Below, piece after piece: positions 42,801 through 52,800 of a stretch of 64,000 nucleotides of DNA. This DNA comes from Saprospiraceae bacterium (GTDB lineage Bacteria > Bacteroidota > Bacteroidia > Chitinophagales > Saprospiraceae). The position numbers and the translations under genes were made by a program. The notes beneath the pieces are model-generated. The model saw only the letters and a program-made list of their open reading frames with translations, had not been told where the DNA came from and did not search any database. The stretch lies in contig JAJCYI010000139.1 in NCBI GenBank assembly GCA_029263015.1, positions 78,724-142,723 on the forward strand. Direction: 5' to 3'. Every line of letters starts with the position of its first letter. Position 1 is the first letter of the stretch.

Positions 42801-45731
42801 ATCTATTGCTCCGGGGACGGGGTCCCAGAAAAATTCAACAGTGGAAGTATTGCCATCGCAGGTGATCTGTGGTAAAGGCAGGGGCGTTTCGACATTCACC
42901 AATTGACTGGCGGTGTCAGAAATACATCCATTTTCTTCGACCCTAAGTAAAATAGGGTAACTGCCGCCGTCAGCCCAAGTGACTGTATGAGGGCCAGGGC
43001 CTGTGCCCGGCACTGCTGTCCCTCCATTGAAATCCCATGTGAAATCAGCATTTGAAGATGCATTACCAATGTAATTGATGGTGGAAGATGCATCCAAGCA
43101 GATAGGGTCAGTGACTGTAAAGTCTGCTGTTGGCTGTGGAAAAACATTGATGACCATGGAAGAATTGTACAGACAGGTACCTTCCTCATAAGTCACCAAA
43201 ATGTTGTTTGGGCCAACGTTTGCATTATCGGGGTTGAATGTTCCAGAAATAGGATTGACGCCTGGCCCAGTAAAAGTATAAACACCTGAATCGTCGCCAC
43301 CTGTTTGGGTAGCGATCAGCGTTATGGTTGACTGCGTACCGTCCAAACAGATGTCGGGTACAGGTTGTACGGTGATCGTGATTTGGGGGCAATCCTGCGC
43401 GGTGCAGGTTATTTGGGTTGTTGTATTGCCGCAAGCATTCCCTGAAATGGCTTCTACAAAAATGGAAACCTGTTCACCAGCACTCAAGCCAGATACCAAA
43501 TAGGAGGTGTCTGAAGTCATCGTTCCGAAAGGCCCAATGGCTACATTGACGTTGTATCCGTTGGCGCCGGGCACGGCGTTCCATGTAAATAAAATAATGT
43601 CCACGCTTGGACTACAATTCACAACAGGTTCAGGAAGTGGAGGATCTATTTGAACCGTGTGGCTCACCGAGGTCGAAGTGCAGCCATTGTCAGTCACCAC
43701 CAAGGTTATTATCTTGCTTCCACTTGTTGCCCAGGTGACCTGGTGAGGCCCTGGCCCTGTGCCAGGGATGGCCGTTCCTCCACTGAAGTTCCAGTTAAAC
43801 GTGCCACTCGTGTCCACTGCACCCAAGTAAGTGATAAGGGTTGTATCGGTCTGGCAAACGGGGGAGTCAACTTCAAAATCAGCAATTGGAAGGGCATTGA
43901 CAGAGAGGATTACACTTGTTTCATCAGAACAACTGCCTACCGTGCCAAGGATATAATAAGTCGTGGAATCGGCTGGCGAAACGATCGTGCTCGGCAATTC
44001 ATTCGCTGGCGTTGCTGGGGTGGCATTATGGAAAGTTAGGGTAGCCCCAGTATTATTTAAGTCAACAATATTGAGCGAAGCCAGGTCGAATGTGTCACCT
44101 ACACAAATCGAAGGTGGTGTGCCGTTTACTTGAAGGTCAGGGTCTTCCACACTACCCGTCACGGTGACTTCGGTTGTCGCAAAGCAAGCTGGGTTTAATG
44201 CATTGTTTTCAATGGTCAATGAATAAACCCCTGGTGCAGATACCAGAATAGCAGGGTCTGTACTCATAAGATTGTTAGGGCCAGTCCACATGTAATTGAC
44301 GCCAACCGGGATAGACGATGCACCATTTAGAAAGAAAGAAGTATTGGTACAGCTCAAGGCCGGAGGCGGATTAGGGAAAATAAATGCCTCTGTTATTTCC
44401 TCAAACATTAAATAAGTAACCACACTATCACAACCTTGATAACTTTCAAAGGTGATGGAGTGCGGACCAGGGGGGCAATAAATTATTCCATTTAATTCCA
44501 TGCATTCACCAGGGCAGAGAGTCGTATCTGTGGTAGTAGGTGGAATGAAAATGGGTATCATTACCACATTGATGATGCTATCGCAGCCAAGCACGGATTC
44601 AAATACCACTTCGCCTGATTGGCAGACTTCCACACTACCGAGCATGATACATTCTCCTAAACAAACGAAAGTTTCGAGCACAGTCGGCGGTATCACCTCT
44701 CCGATCGTGACTGTGATGCAGTCGTCAGAAATATCGGCACAGAACGGGGCGGTAGTTCCTGCCAACAAAGTTTGTGTGGCTTGAAGATCCATGCCGACAA
44801 GTGTCTGAATTTCTCCGATTGCGATAGTCAAATAGGACAAACCACAGACATCATAGACTCCTGGGGGCTGGAACGACATATCCGCGGTGGGGTTGACCTG
44901 TACGATCACGCCATTTTGCGAAAGCACATAAGCATAACTATACTCTCCGGCAGGAGGCTCTTCGTTGCTTCCATTGTAGTTGGGTTCAAGGTCGAGATTT
45001 AGGCTGGGATCGCCAAAACAAGAAGACACATCGTCAGCATCGAGCGATCCGCCTTCGGCATTGCAAACGGTACATATTTGAACGCCGCAAGAAAAATCCA
45101 GGGAAAAATTGTTCAGGGTACCGATATCAGCGGCACATATATCATTGACAGTAAGCGTCCAAGTGCCATTGGCAGGATTTCCGGGGATGTTGAAATCGTT
45201 CAAGTTGCAAGTGGGCGCTTCGGCAGCACCGCTAACTGGATCCGAAACGCCGCCGCAGGGAACAGTGAAGCTGCCTGTCATGCAACAGGTGCCACTGAAA
45301 CATGGTCCAGAAGTAGCACAATCGTATTCTGTATTATTAGTTAAGGGATTTCCGACGCCGACATCAATACACACATCGAGGTTGTCGGCATCGGTCCCAC
45401 ATCCACCAAAGTTGTTGTCGAGGTCGGCCATTACCAGATAATTCACACCGCTGGGTGAGGTAAGGGCCACGGAAAGATCGCCCACCCAAGTATGGGTGAT
45501 GCTGAAACAAACTTGGGTCAAAGGACAAGCTCCTAAATCATTTGGCCCATCAACGGTCACGTCAAGCGTTCCGAAAAATGTACCATTGTCTTCAATGGGC
45601 ACCGGGCAGTTGCCCGTAGTAATGCAGTCGCAAGGTTGGGCTAATAGGGGGGTGGTTACAAAAAAGAGCAGCATGATTCCCACAAACCGTATAAATGGTC
45701 TCATTAACAAGTGTGTTTTATTCTGTTCCAA
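39822..45731 (-). CDS. Giant secreted repeat protein with T9SS type B sorting domain (tandem paralog 1)
   Basis: 1969 residues. Signal peptide within 1-32 (FVGIMLLFFVTTPLLAQ), then CDCITTGNCPVPI. A P-type beta domain (about 45-215; HTWVGDLSVALTSPSG; GTWTLTVNDIC) follows, then short Cys-rich ETFVCLGECIMLG-like units, then four to five composite repeats of about 240 residues: a PKD-like half (FTWDFNGGTAVPGTGPGPH), a fibronectin-like half (FTWNAVPGANGYNVNV) and a short GDSCLD-type beta segment. One Ig-like and one SprB-like repeat (GGEPPYLYAMNG) precede the type B C-terminal domain (NAFSPNGDNINDRF; ends GGVNLLR). No enzymatic residues recognised. Likely a cell-surface adhesin or gliding-track protein. 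Confidence 0.9.
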   Translation of the reverse strand: MEQNKTHLLMRPFIRFVGIMLLFFVTTPLLAQPCDCITTGNCPVPIEDNGTFFGTLDVTVDGPNDLGACPLTQVCFSITHTWVGDLSVALTSPSGVNYLVMADLDNNFGGCGTDADNLDVCIDVGVGNPLTNNTEYDCATSGPCFSGTCCMTGSFTVPCGGVSDPVSGAAEAPTCNLNDFNIPGNPANGTWTLTVNDICAADIGTLNNFSLDFSCGVQICTVCNAEGGSLDADDVSSCFGDPSLNLDLEPNYNGSNEEPPAGEYSYAYVLSQNGVIVQVNPTADMSFQPPGVYDVCGLSYLTIAIGEIQTLVGMDLQATQTLLAGTTAPFCADISDDCITVTIGEVIPPTVLETFVCLGECIMLGSVEVCQSGEVVFESVLGCDSIINVVMIPIFIPPTTTDTTLCPGECMELNGIIYCPPGPHSITFESYQGCDSVVTYLMFEEITEAFIFPNPPPALSCTNTSFFLNGASSIPVGVNYMWTGPNNLMSTDPAILVSAPGVYSLTIENNALNPACFATTEVTVTGSVEDPDLQVNGTPPSICVGDTFDLASLNIVDLNNTGATLTFHNATPATPANELPSTIVSPADSTTYYILGTVGSCSDETSVILSVNALPIADFEVDSPVCQTDTTLITYLGAVDTSGTFNWNFSGGTAIPGTGPGPHQVTWATSGSKIITLVVTDNGCTSTSVSHTVQIDPPLPEPVVNCSPSVDIILFTWNAVPGANGYNVNVAIGPFGTMTSDTSYLVSGLSAGEQVSIFVEAISGNACGNTTTQITCTAQDCPQITITVQPVPDICLDGTQSTITLIATQTGGDDSGVYTFTGPGVNPISGTFNPDNANVGPNNILVTYEEGTCLYNSSMVINVFPQPTADFTVTDPICLDASSTINYIGNASSNADFTWDFNGGTAVPGTGPGPHTVTWADGGSYPILLRVEENGCISDTASQLVNVETPLPLPQITCDGNTSTVEFFWDPVPGAIDYTVNVLLGMGGTPTSDTSILFSGLDPGDVISIEVIANGSGPCGSSSEQANCIANDCDDNLTIEIEPINDICLDTTVTSFNLVPTITGGMGGGTLSWMGDGIIDTLAGTFDPQAGVLGENVVTAIYKEENCIYTEDFSIYVYGLPIASFTTNSPICEDDELTLSFDGPVVPGLTFNWDFGTGTAMPGTGQGPHDIIWAGNGTHTISLVVENANGCVSDIFESEIQIDAPLIAPLISCNSTTSTLEFTWPTIAGATDYQVEVLSGQIGTFTPPDTYFFDGLQPNEEVTIALTISGDGACPPITIEETCEAIDCPTIDIELMPDSTSVCISTGTLIDFEAIVIGGNGTGVESWTGDGIIDQDLGIFDPTVAGIGLHTVTFSYKEGNCSYLSSTTVEVFAEPTADFTATPTICETGSAALVYTGNAALDADFTWDLDGGILDVAQQTISWDMPGTYSLSLTVEQDGCVSQQFTQDVQVTPQLADPVIDCDVTVNTVTFNWTDVPGATDYEITVLSGPSGTYTPPGSYFVGNLMPGDEVSIQVIANGNTVCITPVVLANCTAADCPDVTIDLTPVDPLCFNAIANPLPLEAIVTGGSGTGTGTWSGPGVTNGFLNPASAGVGTHTLTYTYEENTNCIFTENMVVEIIAPPVADAGAGGTLTCLDGETDIQLGGTGNPSGSNITYLWEANFGAFPGDPTIVNPIVSLPGTYTLTVTNTDLNCSSSDIVVIEASQETPVPVISLVPISCFGQNDGAIVVNSVTGGEPPYLYAMNGAPFGQSGAFTQLVPGIYELTILDANGCQNMLTFDIQQPQELNVELVVSIEGDDNIITFGESVNMTGVVTVPGDSLDLVQWEPANLVDCDTCLDVVSTPLFQTTFSITVEDNGCSDSDAVTIFVSKERAVFVPNAFSPNGDNINDRFMIFANEDHVVQINSFLIFNRWGETVHQVLDFPPNDPSYGWNGIHRGETLNPAVFTWFIEVEFIDGSTELYEGGVNLLR

Positions 45732-46016
45732 AATACTGGACAGGGCATGCCTGAGCCAGCCATAATTGAGTGTTGGTAGTACTGGGGTTTGAGAATAGTT
45801 CTATCTAAAAAGCTTCGCACGCTGCACCTGTTTAATTTAAAAGTCAGGGCATTAGTTTTACCGTCAAGTTTTTGGAAAATTGATCATTTCATGGTGTAAG
45901 GGTCTGGAAAAAGATTGTCTCGGAATATTTTCTACTTAACAGAACTTAAGGATTAAGGAGACGCAGATTTTTTTGAGTGTACTGGAATTTCAACCATATT
46001 TTATAAAATATGTGCG

Positions 46017-46024
46017 CAAAGATA
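46017..46024 (-). promoter_or_regulatory. -7 box upstream of the 1969-residue protein gene
   Basis: TATCTTTG followed by CG on the minus strand, the same ten bases as before lgt. It implies a leader of about 280 bases. The gene-free stretch 45732-46369 contains this box, the terminator at 46230-46262 and nothing else I can recognise. Confidence 0.5.
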
Positions 46025-46229
46025 GATTTACCCTTACTTTTTAGAGAATGAAAGCCGTTTTTTTATTGCAAAATATTGAACAAAACGGTTGTTCTAAATA
46101 ATGCTTGCCTGTCGGAATAAGAAGACCTGCTGATAGATAGTGACAATTTTTTTACCAAAAAACCTTAATAGGGGAGTTGTCTGACAAGAAAGCCAACATT
46201 TACAGGAAGTTGGAATGGCCAGAAAATAA

Positions 46230-46262
46230 AAAAGGTGACGGCAATTGCTGCCGACACCTTTT
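46230..46262 (-). terminator. Rho-independent terminator of the 1962-residue protein gene
   Basis: AAAAGGTG, A, CGGCA, loop ATTGC, TGCCG, A, CACCTTTT: a 13-bp stem with one mismatch, followed on the minus strand by TTTTTTATTTT. It lies about 107 bases past the stop. Confidence 0.8.
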
Positions 46263-46369
46263 CGAAATTTTATCAATTGCTATTATTCTTTATTTGAATT
46301 CCAAAACTTGATTGTCGCTTGCTCTATGATTTAAAATTTCTCAGTTTCAAATTTAAACACCGTTTTTAT

Positions 46370-49300
46370 TTACCTGACAAGAAGCACATCCCCTTTTAAC
46401 ATTTTTTTCGACCCATCCACAAGTTCCACTTCGGCAAACCATACAAACACGCCGGGGTTCATTTCTTTTCCGTCCAATGTGCCGTCCCAGTCTTTGCCAA
46501 TGTCACCAGCAAGGTAGTCTCCATGAGAGGATACCATTTCGCCCCACCTATCGAAGACTTTAAACGAGTTGATTTTTAGAACCCTTGGACCAGGGTACAA
46601 TTGAAACACATCGTTTACATTGTCACCATTTGGAGAGAAGATATTGGGTACATAAACTGCATTTTTGAATTCGACATTAATAATCAGTTCGTCCGAAACA
46701 GAACAGCCATTGAGATAAACGGTGACGGTGAACGTTGTAGTTTCCGTCGGAGATGCCATTGGGTTCAGGCAATCGGGACAACTCAATAGTTCTGAATTTG
46801 ACCAATTGACCGAGTCGATCAAGTCTTCTGGTATGCTCAACACAGTCAATAATTGGATTGACTCACCTTCCTCTATATGATTTCTACCAACAAGGTTAGC
46901 AGTCAGGTCAACGAACAAATCGCCCGTTGCTTCGACCTCAAAATCTGTCTCGCTTTCGCAACCCACGGCATCAATGACTGCCAAATTATAATTGCCAGGC
47001 AGAAGGAATGGAAATGTATCTGTTTCGACAAACGGTTCGTCGTTTAACGAAAATAAAAACGGCCCAATTCCCCCATTCACATTATCGATGATGAGGGTCG
47101 TGTTTTGGCCGCTGCAATCAGGGGTTGAAAAAGATATGTTGAGTTCAGGAATATCTTGAGTGGAAATGACCACTACTTCATCGGTGCTTGAACAGCCCAG
47201 CTCAAGGTCGATAACCGTCAAAGTATAAGTTCCTGGCTCTGTGACCTCAGGCCTTAGTATGGTGGTGTTATCTGGTAGGTCCCCAGTATCGGTTGTCCAT
47301 TCAAAAACAACATTTGGCCCAGTGGAGGTATTGTCGCCTCCCAACCTGACCGATGATTCGCTTTCCCAACAAGTAATGCTGGTATCTTCTCCTGCATCAG
47401 CAACTGGCGGCGGCGCTACTTTTATTTCAATTTCATTCGTATAAATACAATTGCCAATTTGATACTCATGGGTAATGATATGTAAGCCTTCTCCTGCAAC
47501 CAACGGATCGAAAATACCTATGGAAGTATCAACCACACCTTGCCCCGACCAGGTAATTGTGCCAGGGTTTGGTTGGCCAGTTACAACAGCTTGCATAGTG
47601 ACCTGCTCGCTGGTGGAAGTTAGGCAAATAGGAGCAACTGGTTGTATTTCGACTACAATGTCCCAGCAAGGAGAGGTACTACAAGTGTTGATTGCGGATA
47701 GGATTGGACACGATGTGTTGCCAATTGGTGTCACTTGGAAAACGATTTCTTCTCCAGCAGCAAGGTTGTTGATTGTGTAAGTAAGATCGGTGATAGTCTG
47801 CCCGTTCGGTGGCTGGTTCAAGATTTCAATTTCAAAACCAGTGGCACCTGGAACAGCCGCCCAGCTGAATTCTATGGATTCTGTGGTTGGTGAACAAAAA
47901 AGGCTTTGGATGGACAGTTCATCATCTACTTGTACTTGTTGGCTGAACATTCCGGACGAGCAAGTGCCATCGTCAATGGTCAGCGTGATGGTCTTGTCTC
48001 CTGGTGTATCCCACGATACTTGATGTGGGCCAGGACCAATTCCAGGGAAGGCAATTCCACCGTCGAAATCCCAAGTAAAACTGGCAGTATTGCTTGCGGC
48101 ACCCCCGAAAGTAATCGTTGCGGCATCGGCAATGCAGATAATATTATCAACTAAAAAGGAAGCAATTGGAATTTGATAAACATATACCGTGACGGAATCT
48201 TCAAATACACACCCTATTTCGTCAAAAGCATACTTTATCAAATGTGCCCCAACTCCAGCGACATTAGGATCAAACATGCCAGAAGTGACATTTACTCCTG
48301 CGCCGCTCCAAGTGCCTGTACCGGTACCTAAACTCCCTGTCACCATTGCGTTTAGCTGCGCTGGTTGCGATGCACCAAAGCAGAAAGAAGCAGGTTCCTC
48401 AATGTCCACTGATATCTGTGGACAATCCGCCGTAGCACAAGTGGTGCTCACTACCAATGGAGGGCAGGCTCCTGCACCCATAAGGGTTAATTCAAAATCA
48501 ACGGAAGTGCTCGGTAGCAATCCGTCCAACGTGTAAGTGTTGCCTTGTAAAATACCATTTTGAAATGGAAATACATTAATAGTAGAATCAGTAACTCCGG
48601 GGACGCTCGCCCATGAAAACACGATGGAATTGGTGGTGGAAGAACAATCAAGCGTCGGTGTTTGAAGAAGTGGTTCGACCACTACTTCCATGCTGGCTGT
48701 TTCCGAAACGCATCCATTCGTGTTTTCAACAAATAAGGTAATTGTGTAAGTGCCGTTCATTGTCCAGGACACATTATGTGGCCCAGGGCCGGATCCATCA
48801 GGAGTGTCACCTCCATCAAAGTTCCAGAAGTAGGTTTGGTTCGGATTGTTTGTCCCTGAATAGGTTACTGTTATAATATCCCCAGCGCAAACCAGCGCAT
48901 CCGCTGTGAAATCAGCGAGTGGAGCTTCGAATACATTTATGGTAATTGTTTCTGAATAGGAACATGTGCTTTCATCATAAGTCAAAATGATTGTGTTTGC
49001 ACCAAGACTGGCCTGTGCAGGATCGAAAAGTCCATTTGTATCAACACCATCGCCAGACCAGCTTAGCGACCCGTTAGGAGTGTCGCCTGTTACAGTTGCG
49101 GTGAGGTTAAATGGGCTTGTCGAATTAGTGCGGCAAATGTCAACCACTGGATCAATGGCCAAAGTGACAGTAGGACAATCAAGTACAATACAAGAAGATT
49201 GAGATGAACTGTTGCCACAAGGCCCAAGGCCAAGAGCTATTACTTCAAATTCAACAATTTCACTAGGTTGAAGATTGGTGACTACATAAGATGTGTCTGA

Positions 49301-52240
49301 TAATGGATTTCCAACATGGTTGGAAATAAAATTGACACTATAGTTGACTGCACCCTGAACTTCACCCCAGGTAAAAATCACACTTGATATGGTTGCTTCA
49401 CAGGAAATAACAGGTTGGGACATAGGGGCAGCTATGTCAATTGAATCAGTAACTGTCTCAGTTATACACCCATCGGGACTTTCAATGAACAGAGATATAT
49501 CATGGCTGCCACTGGTCGCCCATGAAACTTCAAATGGCCCAGAGCCACCTCCGGATAAAATATTGCCACTACCAAAATCCCAGGTATAAATAGAACTAGG
49601 ATCAGCCGTGCCATCAAATAGGATGGTAGCGGCATTGCCTTCGCAAACATCTGCTGGAAGGATCATGGCAATTTCAGGCATTTGAAAAACATTTATATTG
49701 AAACTGTTGGAATAAACGCAATTATTTGCCTGGAATAAAGCAGTAATCTGATTGACTCCTATTGCAGCAGCGTGGGGATCAAAAACCCCATTGCTGTCCA
49801 CGCCACTTCCCATCCAGAAATATGAACCTGCACCATTGCCACCTGAAGCATTGGCTACCAGATTGATTGGTGCAGTGGTCGATTCCAGACAAATGTCTGG
49901 AACTGGTTCAAAATCAATATCTATGTTGGAGCAATTTTCAGCAAAACAGGTTAGTATTGTTGAACTATTACTGCATGTATTGCTGCTTATTGCAATTATT
50001 TCTATGGTGATACTATCACCGGGACTAAGGCCATCGAAGACTTGCGAATTCTGGGTGTTGCCCTGGCTGCCAACCACTCCGGGTGGATTGTCAATAACAT
50101 TGATAATGTAACCGGAAGCTCCGGGCACATCTGACCAGGTAAATTTAATACTTGAGGTGGTTGAAGAGCATGTTACCGGGGGATCGACCAATGGTTCCTC
50201 AACTATAACAGCCTGGCTAAGGCTGGATGAGACACAGCCATTCTCCTCCACTATCAACTCAACCGTGTATGTTCCTTCAAGGGCCCAGGTTACCTGATGT
50301 GGCCCAATTCCATATCCAGGAGTAACAATGCCTCCATCAAAATCCCAATTAAAGTCAGCTCCTAAAGTTGCATTGCCCGTATAATTAACAGTTATTAATT
50401 CACCGGCGCAAATAATGGAATCTATGGTAAAGCCAGCAGAAGGCATTGTGCTTACTGTTATTGTTATGCTTGTTTCATCCGTACAAAATCCGGTAGTACC
50501 CAAAATATAATAGGTGGTCGTTGAGGAAGGAGATACGGTTGTACTGTTCAGCTCATTAGCAGGAGTGGCTGGGGTAGCACTATGGAATGTGATTGTAGGG
50601 TTGGTATTATTTTGATCGATTATCGTGAGGCTTGCAAGGTCGAATGTTTCGCTTTCGCAAATTTGCGGGGGCGCTCCGTTCAGTATCAAATCCGGTGGCA
50701 AAGTGGCATCACCTACGATGACCGAAATACTGCCTTGACAGGCAGGAGAAGTTGAATTATCAGAAACCGTAAGTGTATAAGTGCCTGGTTCTGTTGCTGT
50801 TACTAATGGCTGATCACTGGTGAAGCCATTGGGGCCGTTCCACTCGAAATTACTACCGGAAGAGCTGGAGCCGTCAAGGACTACAGTATTATTGGTGCAT
50901 GTCAATGAGGGTGGATTGGCTGGGTTTATTACCGCGTTTATTATTATTTCATTAAAGCTTAGGTCAATTATGCTATCGCATCCTTGTGCATTGGTCAGGG
51001 TGATAAAATATTGCCCTGGGGCGCAATACTGGTTACCACCAATATCCATACACACACCTTCACACACTATCTCCGTAATGGAAATGGTGTCAGGTGGTAA
51101 TATTGTCAAGGTCACTTCAACCAAACTGTCACAACCAAGAGAAGAAGTCAAGGCAACGATACCAGAAGCACAAACTTGCTGAGCACCGACCATGATGCAG
51201 GCACCAGAACAAACAGTGGTGTCCAGAAAAGTTGGTGCTGGCAGCGGAATAATGGTCACCGTGATCCAGTTGTCGGAGAGGTCGCCGCAAAATGGGGAGG
51301 TGGTTGATGTAAGTTGTTGTAGCACCGTTGCCGTATCCAAACCCAACATCCCGTTGAGGTCGGTTGAATCGGTCAACAAATAAGAAACCCCATGCACTTG
51401 ATAAGTACCGGGTGGCTGTGTCGTGAAATCAGCGAGGGTGTCAATTTCCAGCACAACGCCATTTTGCGAAATGACATAATTATACCCATAAGTAGAGTCG
51501 GGTGGCGAGCCAGTATAATTTGGAGGTATGTCCAATAGCAAGTCTGAACTGCCATAACAACCTGTCACTTCTATGGAATCCAAAATACCACCATCTGCCG
51601 AGCAGACGATACACGTTTCAATACCATTTGCGAAAGTGAGTGAGAAGTTGTCAAGTGTGCCAGTGTCCATGTTGCAAACGTCCACGACCGTCAGCGTCCA
51701 AGTACCATTGGCGGGATCGCCCGGAACATTAAAATCGTTGAGGTCGCAATTAGGTGCTTGCAATGCACCATTGACAGGGTCAGATACGCCACCACAGGCG
51801 ACCGTCCAATCACTGGTCAGGCAGCAAATTCCAGCGGGACAAGTACCTGCATTACATGCGTATTCTGTATTATTGGTAAGTGGGCTACTGTCGCCAAGTA
51901 CGATACAAACGTCAATATTATCCTCTTGCATACCACATCCTCCATAGTTGTTGTTGATGTCTGCCATCAATAAGTAATTCACGCCACTTGGCGAGGTCAA
52001 AGCGACACTCAAGTCGCCAATCCAAGTATGGGTGATCGTGAAACAAACAGAAGTGATCGGGTTTACGCCGAGATCGTTTGCGCCGTTGACAGTGACGTCA
52101 AGCGTTCCGTTGTAAGTACCATTATCGTTGATAGGGACGGGGCAATTGCCGGTGGTGACGCAATCGCAAATTTGCGAATAGACAGGGCAGCTTACAGCCA
52201 CCAATAGGATAAGTGCTGCCAAGCGTAACTTAATATCCAT
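46370..52240 (-). CDS. Giant secreted repeat protein with T9SS type B sorting domain (tandem paralog 2)
   Basis: 1956 residues from the ATG at 52240 (an ATG six codons upstream is possible). Signal peptide LRLAALILLVAVSCPVYS, then CDCVTTGNCPVPI. Its domain order copies its neighbour: P-type domain (HTWIGDLSVALTSPSG), Cys-rich CSGACIMVG units, five 240-residue PKD plus fibronectin-like composites (FNWDFDGGIVTPGYGIGPH; FTWSDVPGASGYIINV), one Ig-like repeat (ADAGEDTSITCW), a SprB-like repeat (GGIGPFLFSLND) and the type B sorting domain (NIFSPNGDNVNDVF; ends GDVLLVR). The two are clearly a tandem duplication that has since diverged. Surface role inferred from secretion signal and repeats. Confidence 0.9.
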   Translation of the reverse strand: MDIKLRLAALILLVAVSCPVYSQICDCVTTGNCPVPINDNGTYNGTLDVTVNGANDLGVNPITSVCFTITHTWIGDLSVALTSPSGVNYLLMADINNNYGGCGMQEDNIDVCIVLGDSSPLTNNTEYACNAGTCPAGICCLTSDWTVACGGVSDPVNGALQAPNCDLNDFNVPGDPANGTWTLTVVDVCNMDTGTLDNFSLTFANGIETCIVCSADGGILDSIEVTGCYGSSDLLLDIPPNYTGSPPDSTYGYNYVISQNGVVLEIDTLADFTTQPPGTYQVHGVSYLLTDSTDLNGMLGLDTATVLQQLTSTTSPFCGDLSDNWITVTIIPLPAPTFLDTTVCSGACIMVGAQQVCASGIVALTSSLGCDSLVEVTLTILPPDTISITEIVCEGVCMDIGGNQYCAPGQYFITLTNAQGCDSIIDLSFNEIIINAVINPANPPSLTCTNNTVVLDGSSSSGSNFEWNGPNGFTSDQPLVTATEPGTYTLTVSDNSTSPACQGSISVIVGDATLPPDLILNGAPPQICESETFDLASLTIIDQNNTNPTITFHSATPATPANELNSTTVSPSSTTTYYILGTTGFCTDETSITITVSTMPSAGFTIDSIICAGELITVNYTGNATLGADFNWDFDGGIVTPGYGIGPHQVTWALEGTYTVELIVEENGCVSSSLSQAVIVEEPLVDPPVTCSSTTSSIKFTWSDVPGASGYIINVIDNPPGVVGSQGNTQNSQVFDGLSPGDSITIEIIAISSNTCSNSSTILTCFAENCSNIDIDFEPVPDICLESTTAPINLVANASGGNGAGSYFWMGSGVDSNGVFDPHAAAIGVNQITALFQANNCVYSNSFNINVFQMPEIAMILPADVCEGNAATILFDGTADPSSIYTWDFGSGNILSGGGSGPFEVSWATSGSHDISLFIESPDGCITETVTDSIDIAAPMSQPVISCEATISSVIFTWGEVQGAVNYSVNFISNHVGNPLSDTSYVVTNLQPSEIVEFEVIALGLGPCGNSSSQSSCIVLDCPTVTLAIDPVVDICRTNSTSPFNLTATVTGDTPNGSLSWSGDGVDTNGLFDPAQASLGANTIILTYDESTCSYSETITINVFEAPLADFTADALVCAGDIITVTYSGTNNPNQTYFWNFDGGDTPDGSGPGPHNVSWTMNGTYTITLFVENTNGCVSETASMEVVVEPLLQTPTLDCSSTTNSIVFSWASVPGVTDSTINVFPFQNGILQGNTYTLDGLLPSTSVDFELTLMGAGACPPLVVSTTCATADCPQISVDIEEPASFCFGASQPAQLNAMVTGSLGTGTGTWSGAGVNVTSGMFDPNVAGVGAHLIKYAFDEIGCVFEDSVTVYVYQIPIASFLVDNIICIADAATITFGGAASNTASFTWDFDGGIAFPGIGPGPHQVSWDTPGDKTITLTIDDGTCSSGMFSQQVQVDDELSIQSLFCSPTTESIEFSWAAVPGATGFEIEILNQPPNGQTITDLTYTINNLAAGEEIVFQVTPIGNTSCPILSAINTCSTSPCWDIVVEIQPVAPICLTSTSEQVTMQAVVTGQPNPGTITWSGQGVVDTSIGIFDPLVAGEGLHIITHEYQIGNCIYTNEIEIKVAPPPVADAGEDTSITCWESESSVRLGGDNTSTGPNVVFEWTTDTGDLPDNTTILRPEVTEPGTYTLTVIDLELGCSSTDEVVVISTQDIPELNISFSTPDCSGQNTTLIIDNVNGGIGPFLFSLNDEPFVETDTFPFLLPGNYNLAVIDAVGCESETDFEVEATGDLFVDLTANLVGRNHIEEGESIQLLTVLSIPEDLIDSVNWSNSELLSCPDCLNPMASPTETTTFTVTVYLNGCSVSDELIINVEFKNAVYVPNIFSPNGDNVNDVFQLYPGPRVLKINSFKVFDRWGEMVSSHGDYLAGDIGKDWDGTLDGKEMNPGVFVWFAEVELVDGSKKMLKGDVLLVR

Positions 52241-52737
52241 AGTTTTTGGTTTAAACATATTCTTTTCCGAAATGAGAAGGTTTGCCCGTTAAGGCGTAGG
52301 GAGGATTGCCTTTTGGTAAATGTTTTATCGTTCCTAAGGGAGGAATTGAATGACTTTAGACTTGTCGGAAGCTAAACTAGCGACAAGTTCTTGTGTGGCC
52401 AAATGGGCCTATTCATGGGAAAGATTAAGGTGTCCAGTACCGATATTTACAGATAATTTTTCAAGAACAGGTTCGGCGTTCAGGCAAGTAACAGGGTCTC
52501 ATGTTAGTGCTTGGCCATTTTAATAAATGGCAAACACGAAATCTAATAAACCTGAATTTTATACTGGACTACAACAATGTTGGGAGCAATTGCTGAAACA
52601 ACCTAAAAAATAATGCCAAAACAGGTTCATTGCCAAGCTGGTCGGTTTATTAACATTTGGACTTGGCAACGGGAAGTTGATGACGTATGCGAATTAGTTT
52701 AAATTGCAAGCATCAAAGAAGGAACGGCTACCGTATT
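52241..52737. other. Gene-free stretch upstream of the tandem giant gene
   Basis: About 500 bases without a convincing reading frame, TAnnTTTG box or repeat before the hairpin at 52738. Confidence 0.4.
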
Positions 52738-52785
52738 GCGAATCCCCAGATTCGCACATGTTAAGATGCGAATCTGGGGATTCGC
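52738..52785. repeat. Perfect 19-bp REP-like hairpin (GCGAATCCCCAGATTCGCA)
   Basis: GCGAATCCCCAGATTCGCA (52738-52756), ten-base loop, exact complement 52767-52785; outer TACCG/CGGTA also pair with a small bulge. Each arm is itself partly palindromic (GCGAATC...GATTCGC). It is 15 bases past the glycosyltransferase stop. A related one is at 62257-62313. Confidence 0.7.
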
Positions 52786-52800
52786 GGTACATTGAGTTAA

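Noticed and set aside
52241..52737. Search for a TAnnTTTG promoter of the 1956-residue protein gene.
   Set aside because: No full match was found; only six-of-eight matches, too weak to list.
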